A stretch of DNA of 21,571 nucleotides from DAOSVX01 sp964493665 (lineage in GTDB: Bacteria > Bacillota_I > Bacilli_A > RF39 > UBA660): the NCBI GenBank assembly GCA_964493665.1, contig CAZBOZ010000012.1, positions 1-21,571 of the forward strand. Direction: 5' to 3'. Both the position numbers and the translations under genes were made by a program. Shown here piece after piece: positions 1 through 7,957 of the stretch (the stretch's first letter is position 1; each line of letters opens with the position of its first letter). Below the pieces are notes generated by a model. That model was not told where the DNA came from, did no database searches, and saw nothing but the letters and a program-made list of their open reading frames with translations.

Positions 1-3000
1 CCGTAGGATCGTCATGACCAAGTATATCTAACTTTAGTAATCTTCCACTTATAGAGTGATAATCAAAATGAGTTGTTACGATATCTGAAGTTGGATCATC
101 TGCCGGTCTTTGTACTGGTGTAAAATTATAAATCTCGTTATCTGCAGGTACAACCATTATTCCACCTGGATGCTGTCCTGTTGTCCTCTTAACTCCTGTA
201 CATCCTTGTGATAATCTTTCAATCTCTGCCGATGAAACAACAATCTCTTTCTCATCTAAATACTTTTTAACAAATCCATAAGCTGTTTTATCTGCTACTG
301 TACCTATAGTTCCAGCTCTAAAAACATTTTGATCACCGAATAATACTTTCGTATAATCATGAGCTGCCGCTTGATTTTCTGAAGAAAAGTTTAAGTCAAT
401 ATCTGGTACTTTTTCAGCATCCCAGCCAAGAAATGAAGAGAATGGAATATCTTGCCCTTCTTTTCTCATCAGTTCATTGCACTCTTCGCACATCATATCC
501 GGCAAATCATAACCACTTTTATAACTGGAGCTCAAAGATTTACCATCAACTTCAAAAATTATTTTTTTACATTTAGGACATAAGTAATGAACTGGTAATG
601 GATTTACCTCGGTAATGTTCATCATCGTCGCTACGAAACTTGACCCTACTGAACCACGAGATCCAACAAAATAACCATCATCATTACTTTTTTTAACTAA
701 CTTTTCAGCAATTAAATAAAGGACTGAATAACCATTGCTAATAATACCATGAAGTTCTTTATCTAGTCTTGTAGTTATTAATTCTGGTAAATTATCGCCA
801 TACATACTTTTAGCATTATCCCAAACCATTTCTTTGGTAATATTATCAGAGTTTTCCATTACCGGAGTATATAATTTATCTTTAATAATTTGTTGCTCTT
901 CAAATAAAGAAGCAATATAATTAGGATTTTTAATAACAATATCATTAATTAAGTTGTCATCTTCTAAAAATGAAAACTCTTCTTTCATCTCTTTAGTAGT
1001 CATAAAATACATATCAGGCACAATAGTTCTTTCTCTTTTAAATAATGGATGAAAACCAACCGTCGGGATTTTTTGATTAACAATTATTTTCCGATATATA
1101 GTATCCTCTTTATTTAATTGATGAACATCTCCAGTAGCACAAACAGGCTTTTCCACTAATAAAGCGACATTAATAATTTTTTTAATATTAGTTATTAAGT
1201 CTTCATAAGAAGTGAATTCACCTTGACTAACTAAATATTCACAAATGCTAGGAGGATTGACTTCAATAAAATCATAAAACAGCATCATTTCTCTTAATTC
1301 ATCATCATTCTTTGATTTAGCGGCATTAAATATTTCTCCATTAACACAACCACTACCTAATATGAGGCCTAAACGATGTTTTATAATTTCACTTTTAGGT
1401 ATTCTTGGTACTTTATATAAATATTTTGTGTTGGCTAAACTAACTAATTGAAATAAGTTTTTTAAACCTTCCTTGTTTTGAGCATAGATAGTCATATGAT
1501 AAGGTCGACTAAATCTTAAAGCACTTTCTAAGTCAATACTTTCAACTATATTTTTAGTAGTAAGAATGCCTCTACTATGAAATATTTTAACCATTTTATA
1601 AAACACTTTAGCTGTTGCTTCAGCATCGTAATCAGCTCGATGATGAGCATCTTCTAAAAATTCAATATCATATCTTTTTGTTAAAGCTGATAAATTATGC
1701 TTTAACTCGTCAGGGTTTAACATCCTACTTAATTCCAAAGTGTCTATAACAGTATTGCTAAATTTTTCTAAATTATATTTTTTACAACCCATTTCCATAA
1801 ACGAAATATCAAATTTAGCATTATGAGCTACCATTGGTAGATTATCTGACCATTTTAAAAAATCCTTTAATACCTCTTCTTCGGTTCTTTTTCCCTTTAA
1901 CATTTTATCAGTAATACTAGTTATTTCAGTTATCTTTTCAGGAAGAGATCTTTTAGGATCAATTAATTCATCAAAACGATCTATTATTTCACCATTTTGA
2001 ATCTTGACAGCTCCTATTTCAATCATTTGATCACCACTAGCAGCATTAAATCCAGTTGTTTCAGTATCAAAAACTACAAATGATTGGGAAGTTAATTCAT
2101 AATCTTTTAAATTATAAATTACTGATATATCATCATCTATAACTCCCATCTCGACGCCATAAATAATCTTTATACCATCTTTTTCTTTATAAGCATCTGG
2201 ATACCCTTGAAGACCATTATGATCAGTTATAGCTATGGCAGAGTGACCAAAAGACTTAGCTTGTTTAATTAAATCTTTAATACTAACTACTGAATCCATT
2301 TGGCTCATAAAAGTATGAGTATGAAGTTCTACTCTTTTCTCTATTTCATCGTCTATTCTTTTGGTTTTCTTTGAAGGAATAGATTCCATGTTTTTAACAT
2401 TTAATACTAAGTCTTTAGCATAATTGTCAAATTCTACATACCCTTCTATCTTATACCATTCATTTTCATTTATTTTATTAAATATATCTTTAGATTTATC
2501 CAAATCTTTACCAAAGAATTTTATTTTAGCTAGTAAGCTATCAGTATTATCACTAATTTTTAAATTTATTAAATGAACTTTATCTCTAGTTATATATTCT
2601 AAAGAAAAAACATACACTTCTACTAAAATATTTTTTGTTTCAGATATAATATTATTTAAAGTAGTTATATTTTCAGAAACAATTTTTTCACCATAAACAA
2701 GACTATCTTTTTCTTCTTTAGGAGGGTCTAATTTTACTTCAATTTTTAATTCTTCTTTGCGAGCTTTTAAATTAATTCTTTTTTCTAACATCAAAGTATT
2801 TAACAAAAATCCTTTATAACCATATTGTTCTAAAGATTCTAAAAGTTTCTCTTTTTCTTCTAATAAGAGTTTTTCTTCAGCTTTAGATTCCACTTCAAAA
2901 ATAATAGAACTGTTTTCTATTTTAAATTTATTATCCATAAGACAAGTTAAACATGGTCTTTTTTTAATTACTTTAATTAATAAAAATTTAAAAGTTTCAA

Positions 3001-3253
3001 GTACTTCGACTTCATTAACATTATTGATTGTAAACTTTACATTTACTTTATTTTTGCCATTTATTCCTTTATTACTTTTTTTAAGTAAGTTAAAAATGGC
3101 TTGAGGATTAACATAACTAGAAGATATTAAAAAAACATCAAAAGAATTAGTCTTTTTTTTAATTATTACTTTATCTACTAAGGTGTTTTTAAAATCCAAA
3201 TTTGGATCATCAAAAGAAATACTTTTGAAAAATCTTTCTAGTTCACTATTCAT
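1..3253 (-). CDS. polC: DNA polymerase III alpha subunit, PolC type (C-terminus cut by window edge)
   Basis: This is the main replicative polymerase of low-GC Gram-positives, which copies DNA and proofreads in one chain. The first 1084 residues are present and the frame runs off the left edge without a stop; the family is usually about 1430-1470 residues. Reading from the N-terminus there is a variable N-terminal region, an OB-fold region near 215-300, and a PHP domain starting at VELHTHT (about residue 310) and resuming after the exonuclease. The inserted DEDD exonuclease spans about 390-560, with DTETTGF near 395, VAHNAKFD near 480 and HHRADYDAEAT near 537. The polymerase part shows GSRGSVGSSF near 864, a CPKC/CEEC zinc knuckle near 890-920, and catalytic PDIDLNFS near 950. 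The ATG at 3253 has GGGAG 7 nt upstream. It lies 71 bp downstream of dnaE in the same direction. Identity is certain; the clamp-binding C-terminus is not visible. Confidence 0.98.
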   Translation of the reverse strand, partial: MNSELERFFKSISFDDPNLDFKNTLVDKVIIKKKTNSFDVFLISSSYVNPQAIFNLLKKSNKGINGKNKVNVKFTINNVNEVEVLETFKFLLIKVIKKRPCLTCLMDNKFKIENSSIIFEVESKAEEKLLLEEKEKLLESLEQYGYKGFLLNTLMLEKRINLKARKEELKIEVKLDPPKEEKDSLVYGEKIVSENITTLNNIISETKNILVEVYVFSLEYITRDKVHLINLKISDNTDSLLAKIKFFGKDLDKSKDIFNKINENEWYKIEGYVEFDNYAKDLVLNVKNMESIPSKKTKRIDDEIEKRVELHTHTFMSQMDSVVSIKDLIKQAKSFGHSAIAITDHNGLQGYPDAYKEKDGIKIIYGVEMGVIDDDISVIYNLKDYELTSQSFVVFDTETTGFNAASGDQMIEIGAVKIQNGEIIDRFDELIDPKRSLPEKITEITSITDKMLKGKRTEEEVLKDFLKWSDNLPMVAHNAKFDISFMEMGCKKYNLEKFSNTVIDTLELSRMLNPDELKHNLSALTKRYDIEFLEDAHHRADYDAEATAKVFYKMVKIFHSRGILTTKNIVESIDLESALRFSRPYHMTIYAQNKEGLKNLFQLVSLANTKYLYKVPRIPKSEIIKHRLGLILGSGCVNGEIFNAAKSKNDDELREMMLFYDFIEVNPPSICEYLVSQGEFTSYEDLITNIKKIINVALLVEKPVCATGDVHQLNKEDTIYRKIIVNQKIPTVGFHPLFKRERTIVPDMYFMTTKEMKEEFSFLEDDNLINDIVIKNPNYIASLFEEQQIIKDKLYTPVMENSDNITKEMVWDNAKSMYGDNLPELITTRLDKELHGIISNGYSVLYLIAEKLVKKSNDDGYFVGSRGSVGSSFVATMMNITEVNPLPVHYLCPKCKKIIFEVDGKSLSSSYKSGYDLPDMMCEECNELMRKEGQDIPFSSFLGWDAEKVPDIDLNFSSENQAAAHDYTKVLFGDQNVFRAGTIGTVADKTAYGFVKKYLDEKEIVVSSAEIERLSQGCTGVKRTTGQHPGGIMVVPADNEIYNFTPVQRPADDPTSDIVTTHFDYHSISGRLLKLDILGHDDPT

Positions 3254-3299
3254 AACATTACTCCCACATAAATCTTATAAATTGTTACCAATTATATTT

Positions 3300-3308
3300 A
3301 TTATAACA
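3300..3308 (-). promoter_or_regulatory. Extended -10 promoter element before polC
   Basis: The minus strand reads TGTTATAAT, a perfect extended -10 (TGnTATAAT), in the 71-bp gap between dnaE and polC. It lies 46 nt before the polC start, and a second TATAAT lies 11 nt further downstream. I see no good -35, which is usual for extended -10 promoters. It could let polC be expressed independently of dnaE. No terminator-like structure follows dnaE, so read-through is also likely. Confidence 0.5.
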
Positions 3309-3324
3309 TGATTAGTTTATTTAT

Positions 3325-6204
3325 TTAATCTATTTTCTCAATATTTAAAACAACTAACTGATATTTATCAAATCTTTTGGTTACTTGACCATATAAATAT
3401 ATTAAATCTCCTGTTTTTAAACCCTGCAACAAATTATTTTTTTTAGGGAATACTACTCCCGATATCATTCCAGTTTCATCACTACCATCAATAAAGCCCA
3501 TTTCATCACCTTTTTTAGTTTTAATAGATGATATTCTTTCTATTAATAAAACTGTCTTAATATTTTTATCAAAATAATCGGGCATTCTTTTTATTTTAAC
3601 AATATTATCAATATATTTACTGGTGGGATGGTTAGTTAGAAAGAAGCCAAAAACAGCAATTTCTCTCTTAAGTAATTCGTTTTTATCATACTCTTCTTTT
3701 TCTTCCATAATTGGTTTTTCCACTAAAGAAGAATCTAAATCTTTCCTTAATTCCGCATAATTAATAGCAACATCTAAATTGGTGTATAAAGTTTGATGGT
3801 TATAATTAAAACTATCAAAGCAGCCAGCATCTATTAAAGACTCAATGGTTTTTTTATTTACTCCTTTACCATAACATCTAGCAACAAAGTCAAAGAAATC
3901 CTTATAATAACCGTTTTGTCTTTCTTTATATATTTTCTCACTACCAGTTACACCAACATTCTTAATAGCTGAGAAAGGCATTAGTAAATCATAATTGATT
4001 ATTTTAAAAGTTAAATCACTTTCATTTATACTAGGTTTTAAAACTTTTATATCATTTTTTTTAGCTTCTTCAATATATTCTTTTATTTTAATTTCACTAC
4101 CTATATTAATATTTAATAAATTAGCCATAAAAGATACTCGATAATTACTTTTTAAATAAGCCATCCAATAACCAATTAAAGCATACGAAACAGAATGAGC
4201 TTTATTAAAACCATAATTAGCAAATTTCATTATATAGTTAAATACTTTAATAGCCGTTTCTTTTTTGTAACCGTTTTTTATAGCATTAGTAATAAAGTGT
4301 TGTTCTTCTTTTTCTAACACTTCTTTTTTCTTTTTAGACATAGCTCTTCTTACTATATCAGCTTCAGCATAGGTATAAGAAGCCATTTTATTTAGTATTT
4401 CAATTACTTGTTCTTGATAAACTATGATGCCATAAGTATCTTTTAAAATCGGTTCTAAAGATGAATCTATATAGTCTATTTTTTCTTGGCCTTCTTTTCT
4501 TTTTATAAAAGAATCAATATTATCCATAGGGCCTGGTCTAAATAAAGCTACCACATTTACTAAGTCTATAAATGAAGTTGGTTTTAATTTTCTTAAAAAA
4601 TTCATAATTCCCGGGGTCTTAAATTGAAACACTCCTACTGTATCAACATCAAAAAATAGTTTCATAGTTTTAGGATCATCTAAAGGGATTTTAAGTAAAT
4701 CAATATCTTCATTTAGGTTCTCTTTAATTATATTTTTAACATTAGTAATAATAGTTAAATCCTTAACTGCTAAAATGTCCATTTTTAAAAGGCCCAGCTT
4801 TTCTAAATATTCCATTGTGAATCCTGTTAACATTTCTCCACCACTAGAAACTAATGGGATTAAATTACCTAATGGTTCACTACTTATAACAATTCCCGCT
4901 GCATGAGTAGATATATGTCTTTTTAAACCTTCTAATTTTATACTAATTTTATATAAATTAACTAAATCAGTATTATCTTTTAAGAACTCTTTAATCTTTA
5001 TGTTAGCTAAATTATCATTTAAACTAATATGAGCATTTAACATATTAGCTAATTTATCAATTAAAGGATTTTCTATACTTAAGCATTTAGCTACATCTCT
5101 AATAACTTGTTTACTACCTAAAGTACCATAAGTCATTATTAAAGCTACACGTTCTTTACCATATTTTTCTTTTATATAATTTATTACTTGTTCTCTTTTA
5201 TCATATTCAAAATCTAAATCAATATCAGGCATAGTAATCCTTTCAATATTTAGAAATCTTTCAAATAATAAATCATATAACATAGGATCAACATCAATTA
5301 TTCCTAAAGCATAAGAAATCAAACTCCCAGCAGCGCTTCCTCTGCCTGGGCCAACTAAAATATGATTCTTTTTGGCATACAAAACATAGTCATAAACAAT
5401 TAAAAAATAATCAACATAACCCATCTTTTTAATAACATCTAATTCATATTTTATTCTTTCAATATAATTAAGAGGCACCTTATTATTAAGACGCTTGTTT
5501 ATTCCTTTTTTAATTAAAGATTCTAAAAGTTCTACGCCACCATTATAAGAAGGAATATATCTTTTTTCAAAAGTAAATTTTAAATCAAATAAAGAAACAA
5601 ATTTGTCAATTGCCTTTTCTTCACTAGAAGAACATTCTTTAGGATAAACTTCTTCGTCTAATTCTTCTATTTCTTTTAAAGAAACCCCTTTTTGAATGGC
5701 CTCTAAGTACTTTAAATAAGCCATTTCTTTTTTATTTAAACATCTAATTAAGTTAGTAAATAAAACATTGTTTGTTAATAATAATGCGTTTGTTTTTTCT
5801 TCTTCATTTTGATAAGCAATATAAATTAATTTCTTTTTATTATTTAAAATATTAAACAACTCTAAACTTTTATAGGGGATTAAAAAAACAATATCTTTTT
5901 CATATTTATTAAGATCATCTACAATTAATAATCTTTCTTCTTTTAGGTTGTTTATTTTAAGTAGATTTTTATAGCCGTTAATATTTTGAGCATATAAATA
6001 AAGGTGTTTTCCATTTAATATAATATCTAAACCAATAAGAGGCTTTATGTTATTATCTAAACATCCATTATAAAATTCCATTACATAGCTTAAATTATCA
6101 TCAACAATACCAAGATATGGTGATTTTAAATGAAATAGATCTTTAACTCTAATCATACTTTTTAAAAGACTATAATCAGTTTTTATAGTTAAAAGACTAG
6201 ACAT
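3325..6204 (-). CDS. dnaE: DNA polymerase III alpha subunit, DnaE type (short, PHP site degenerate)
   Basis: This is the second, non-proofreading C-family replicase of Gram-positives. In B. subtilis DnaE extends RNA primers before handing over to PolC. Visible motifs, in numbering from the ATG, are GPGRGSAAGS near 285-294, PDIDLDF near 326-332 with two catalytic Asp, RHISTHAAGIV, KMDILAVKDL with the third catalytic Asp, LFRPGPMDNI, YQEQV, and FNKAHSVSYA, followed by helix-hairpin-helix and OB regions. At 959 residues it is shorter than the roughly 1100 of B. subtilis DnaE. The N-terminal PHP domain has lost its His ligands: TIKTDYSLL stands where QVHSGYSLL is expected, and VDDN where TDDH is expected. 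The ATG at 6204 was chosen because GGGGTGA lies 5 nt upstream; an in-frame GTG at 6213 falls inside that Shine-Dalgarno sequence. The gene heads a dnaE-polC tandem and is divergent from rpmB. Confidence 0.97.
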   Translation of the reverse strand: MSSLLTIKTDYSLLKSMIRVKDLFHLKSPYLGIVDDNLSYVMEFYNGCLDNNIKPLIGLDIILNGKHLYLYAQNINGYKNLLKINNLKEERLLIVDDLNKYEKDIVFLIPYKSLELFNILNNKKKLIYIAYQNEEEKTNALLLTNNVLFTNLIRCLNKKEMAYLKYLEAIQKGVSLKEIEELDEEVYPKECSSSEEKAIDKFVSLFDLKFTFEKRYIPSYNGGVELLESLIKKGINKRLNNKVPLNYIERIKYELDVIKKMGYVDYFLIVYDYVLYAKKNHILVGPGRGSAAGSLISYALGIIDVDPMLYDLLFERFLNIERITMPDIDLDFEYDKREQVINYIKEKYGKERVALIMTYGTLGSKQVIRDVAKCLSIENPLIDKLANMLNAHISLNDNLANIKIKEFLKDNTDLVNLYKISIKLEGLKRHISTHAAGIVISSEPLGNLIPLVSSGGEMLTGFTMEYLEKLGLLKMDILAVKDLTIITNVKNIIKENLNEDIDLLKIPLDDPKTMKLFFDVDTVGVFQFKTPGIMNFLRKLKPTSFIDLVNVVALFRPGPMDNIDSFIKRKEGQEKIDYIDSSLEPILKDTYGIIVYQEQVIEILNKMASYTYAEADIVRRAMSKKKKEVLEKEEQHFITNAIKNGYKKETAIKVFNYIMKFANYGFNKAHSVSYALIGYWMAYLKSNYRVSFMANLLNINIGSEIKIKEYIEEAKKNDIKVLKPSINESDLTFKIINYDLLMPFSAIKNVGVTGSEKIYKERQNGYYKDFFDFVARCYGKGVNKKTIESLIDAGCFDSFNYNHQTLYTNLDVAINYAELRKDLDSSLVEKPIMEEKEEYDKNELLKREIAVFGFFLTNHPTSKYIDNIVKIKRMPDYFDKNIKTVLLIERISSIKTKKGDEMGFIDGSDETGMISGVVFPKKNNLLQGLKTGDLIYLYGQVTKRFDKYQLVVLNIEKID

Positions 6205-6228
6205 CTTATTCACCCCACCAACAATTTT

Positions 6229-6258
6229 ATTATATCAGTTTTTATCTATCATTGACAA
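6229..6258 (-). promoter_or_regulatory. dnaE promoter (TTGTCA-18-TATAAT)
   Basis: On the minus strand TTGTCA (6253-6258) and TATAAT (6229-6234) are separated by 18 bp, and a TG one base before the -10 makes it an extended -10 as well (TGATATAAT). It is placed to transcribe dnaE and probably polC. The -35 lies in a short inverted sequence, so the plus strand reads TTGACA at the same place. Confidence 0.72.
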
Positions 6259-6268
6259 TAAAACTTAA

Positions 6269-6297
6269 TTGACTTTGTAGTAACATTATGATAAAGT
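6269..6297 (+). promoter_or_regulatory. Probable rpmB promoter
   Basis: TTGACT (6269-6274) lies 17 bp before TAAAGT (6292-6297), and a TG at 6289-6290 gives an extended -10 (TGATAAAGT). The start would fall just before the Shine-Dalgarno sequence AAGGAGG at 6303-6309. TATGAT at 6287-6292 and TTGACA at 6252-6257 are alternatives but are badly spaced. A promoter must exist here because rpmB stands alone on this strand. Confidence 0.45.
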
Positions 6298-6316
6298 TTT
6301 TTAAGGAGGAATTATT

Positions 6317-6475
6317 ATGGCAGTTAAGAAAACAACTAAAAAACCTTTATTTGGTAATAATAGAAGTCATGCTTTAAATGCAACTAAAAGAAAACAAAAA
6401 CCAAATTTACAAAAGAAAACTATAAATGGTAAAAAAGTTAGAATTAGTACTAGAGAAGTTAAAAAAACAAAATAG
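6317..6475 (+). CDS. rpmB: Large ribosomal subunit protein bL28
   Basis: This 52-residue basic protein of the 50S subunit matches L28 over its core: PLFGNNRSHALNATKR, then KPNLQK, NGKKVRISTR and a lysine-rich tail. Bacterial L28 is usually about 62 residues. This one is shorter at the N-terminus, in the loop after NLQK, and at the C-terminus. It has no cysteine at all, so it is the zinc-free (C-minus) form. A strong AAGGAGG lies 7 nt before the ATG. It is the only plus-strand gene in the window, divergent from dnaE and convergent with rpe. The rpmB-facing-rpe arrangement matches B. subtilis, where thiN and spoVM lie between; they are absent here. Its small size makes it easy to miss. Confidence 0.93.
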   Translation: MAVKKTTKKPLFGNNRSHALNATKRKQKPNLQKKTINGKKVRISTREVKKTK

Positions 6476-6490
6476 CCTTTAAGCTATTTT
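6469..6490. terminator. Bidirectional intrinsic terminator between rpmB and rpe
   Basis: AAAATAGC (6469-6476), a 6-nt loop, and GCTATTTT (6483-6490) form an 8-bp stem. It is followed on the plus strand by ATTTTTTT and on the minus strand by GTTTTTTT, so it can stop transcription from both sides. The stem includes the rpmB stop codon and reaches into the rpe stop codon, so the two convergent genes share it with almost no spacer. Confidence 0.85.
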
Positions 6491-7121
6491 ATTTTTTTAA
6501 TTTATTTATTTGCTCTTGATAATTATCATTCATCGTAACAAATGATCCAGTTATCAAAATATTTATGCCACTTTTAATTACTTCATCGATGTTTTCATCA
6601 TTTATACCACCATCTAGAGCAATTGAAAAATTATAATTTGCTTTTAAACTAGCTAATTCTGTTACTTTATCTAATTGTTTTAAAATTAATTCTTGGCCAC
6701 CTTTACCAGGTTCTACCCCCATCACAATAATTAAATCTAAATAAGATAGTAATTCTCTTATTTTTTTAATATTAGTTTTAGGTTTTATTGCCATACCAGC
6801 TTTAATACCCATGTTTTTAATATGATTTATTAATTCTAGATGATTACTAACTGCTTCATAATGAAAACTTAAATACTCCAAATTCATTGTAGCTAGTTCA
6901 TCAATATATTTTAATGGGTTTTTGACCATTAGATGAACATCCAACTTTTTAGTAGTATTAGCTAGAATGCTTTTTAATTCACTCATTGTAAAAGTTTTGT
7001 TTTTAGTAAATTTACCATCCATAAAGTCAACATGAATAAAATCACAATCAGTTTTATCTAGCTTGGAAACTGTTTCTTTAGGACTTAATAAACTTTTAAG
7101 AAAGGAAACAGAAATTTTCAT
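6489..7121 (-). CDS. rpe: Ribulose-phosphate 3-epimerase
   Basis: This enzyme interconverts D-ribulose 5-phosphate and D-xylulose 5-phosphate in the pentose phosphate pathway in the cytosol. It is a 210-residue TIM barrel with the expected metal and catalytic residues: His30 and Asp32 in IHVDFMDG, His63 in DVHLMV, and Asp170 in LDGGI. The phosphate-binding segment VEPGKGGQ is at 136-143, where most relatives have NPGFGGQ. The length is near the family norm of about 215-220. The ATG overlaps the rsgA stop by 4 bp (ATGA), and AGGTGA lies 6 nt upstream inside rsgA. It is the last gene of the priA operon and ends in the bidirectional terminator shared with rpmB. The rsgA-rpe pairing is the usual Bacilli order. 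Confidence 0.95.
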   Translation of the reverse strand: MKISVSFLKSLLSPKETVSKLDKTDCDFIHVDFMDGKFTKNKTFTMSELKSILANTTKKLDVHLMVKNPLKYIDELATMNLEYLSFHYEAVSNHLELINHIKNMGIKAGMAIKPKTNIKKIRELLSYLDLIIVMGVEPGKGGQELILKQLDKVTELASLKANYNFSIALDGGINDENIDEVIKSGINILITGSFVTMNDNYQEQINKLKK

Positions 7122-7957
7122 CTATCTTCACCTATTTCTTTTAATATTTTAAGATATGAATCATATCTAGATGCTAATATTTTATTTTTGCTAACTAACT
7201 CTTTTATCTTACAATCTTTTTCATTTATATGCAGACAATTATTAAATGGACAGTTTTCTTTTTTAAATTCTAAAAAAGTTTTGGCAATATCAGTTTTATT
7301 AATATTATCGAAAGTTAAAGAAGAAAAGCCTGGAGTATCAGCTACTAAAGCTTTACCTATTTTAAATAATTCAGTATGTCTAGTAGTATGAATACCTCTA
7401 CCAAGACTCATAGATATGGGACTAGTTTTTAAATTTAAAGTTTTGTCTAATTTATTTAATAAAGTGCTTTTACCCGAACCACTTTGACCAACTAAAACAA
7501 CCGTTTTATTTTTTAGTTCTCTTTTTAGTTTATTAGCTCTATTATTATAATAAACTTTAATACCTATTTTTTTATAATATTTTTTTAATTTATTTAACTC
7601 TTGTAATTCTTTTAGATTAAGTAAGTCTATTTTAGTAAAACAAATTAAAGGTTTGATACTACTATGAATAATTAAAGATAACATTTTATCTAAAAGTAAT
7701 AATGATAATTTTGGTTCTTTAGCACTAGTTATAATTAAGGCTCGATCAACATTAGCAATTACAGGTCTTTTTAATTCATTTTTACGTGGTAAAACTTTAA
7801 CTATTTGTTTTTCTTCTTCATTAAAAGTAACATAATCACCAACCATTGGGGTTATATTATTATAACGAAATTTACCTATAACAGTGCAGTCAAGATATTT
7901 ATTGTCGTAGGCAACTGTATATAAATTACTAATTTGCTTAATTATTATCCCTTGCAT
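7118..7957 (-). CDS. rsgA: Ribosome small subunit-dependent GTPase RsgA
   Basis: This circularly permuted GTPase acts in late maturation of the 30S subunit. The order is an N-terminal OB fold (about 1-65), G4 FTKID at 107-111, G1 GQSGSGKS at 157-164, a switch Thr in GIHTT at 188-192, and G3 DTPG at 207-210. A C-terminal zinc module follows with Cys236, Cys241, His243 and Cys249. G4 before G1 is the RsgA hallmark. The 279 residues are within the family range of about 290. The start codon overlaps the prkC stop by one base (TAATG) with little Shine-Dalgarno sequence, which suggests translational coupling. In B. subtilis the equivalent protein (CpgA) is phosphorylated by PrkC, so the operon neighbours are probably functionally linked. 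Confidence 0.96.
   Translation of the reverse strand: MQGIIIKQISNLYTVAYDNKYLDCTVIGKFRYNNITPMVGDYVTFNEEEKQIVKVLPRKNELKRPVIANVDRALIITSAKEPKLSLLLLDKMLSLIIHSSIKPLICFTKIDLLNLKELQELNKLKKYYKKIGIKVYYNNRANKLKRELKNKTVVLVGQSGSGKSTLLNKLDKTLNLKTSPISMSLGRGIHTTRHTELFKIGKALVADTPGFSSLTFDNINKTDIAKTFLEFKKENCPFNNCLHINEKDCKIKELVSKNKILASRYDSYLKILKEIGEDR

Noticed and set aside
3280..3293. Small palindrome AATTG-TTAC-CAATT between dnaE and polC as a terminator
   Set aside because: The stem is only 5 bp of A/T-rich pairs and no T-run follows in either direction.
7188..7391. Plus-strand open frame opposite rsgA
   Set aside because: It lies opposite the G3 and zinc-module codons of a well conserved gene, with no Shine-Dalgarno sequence.
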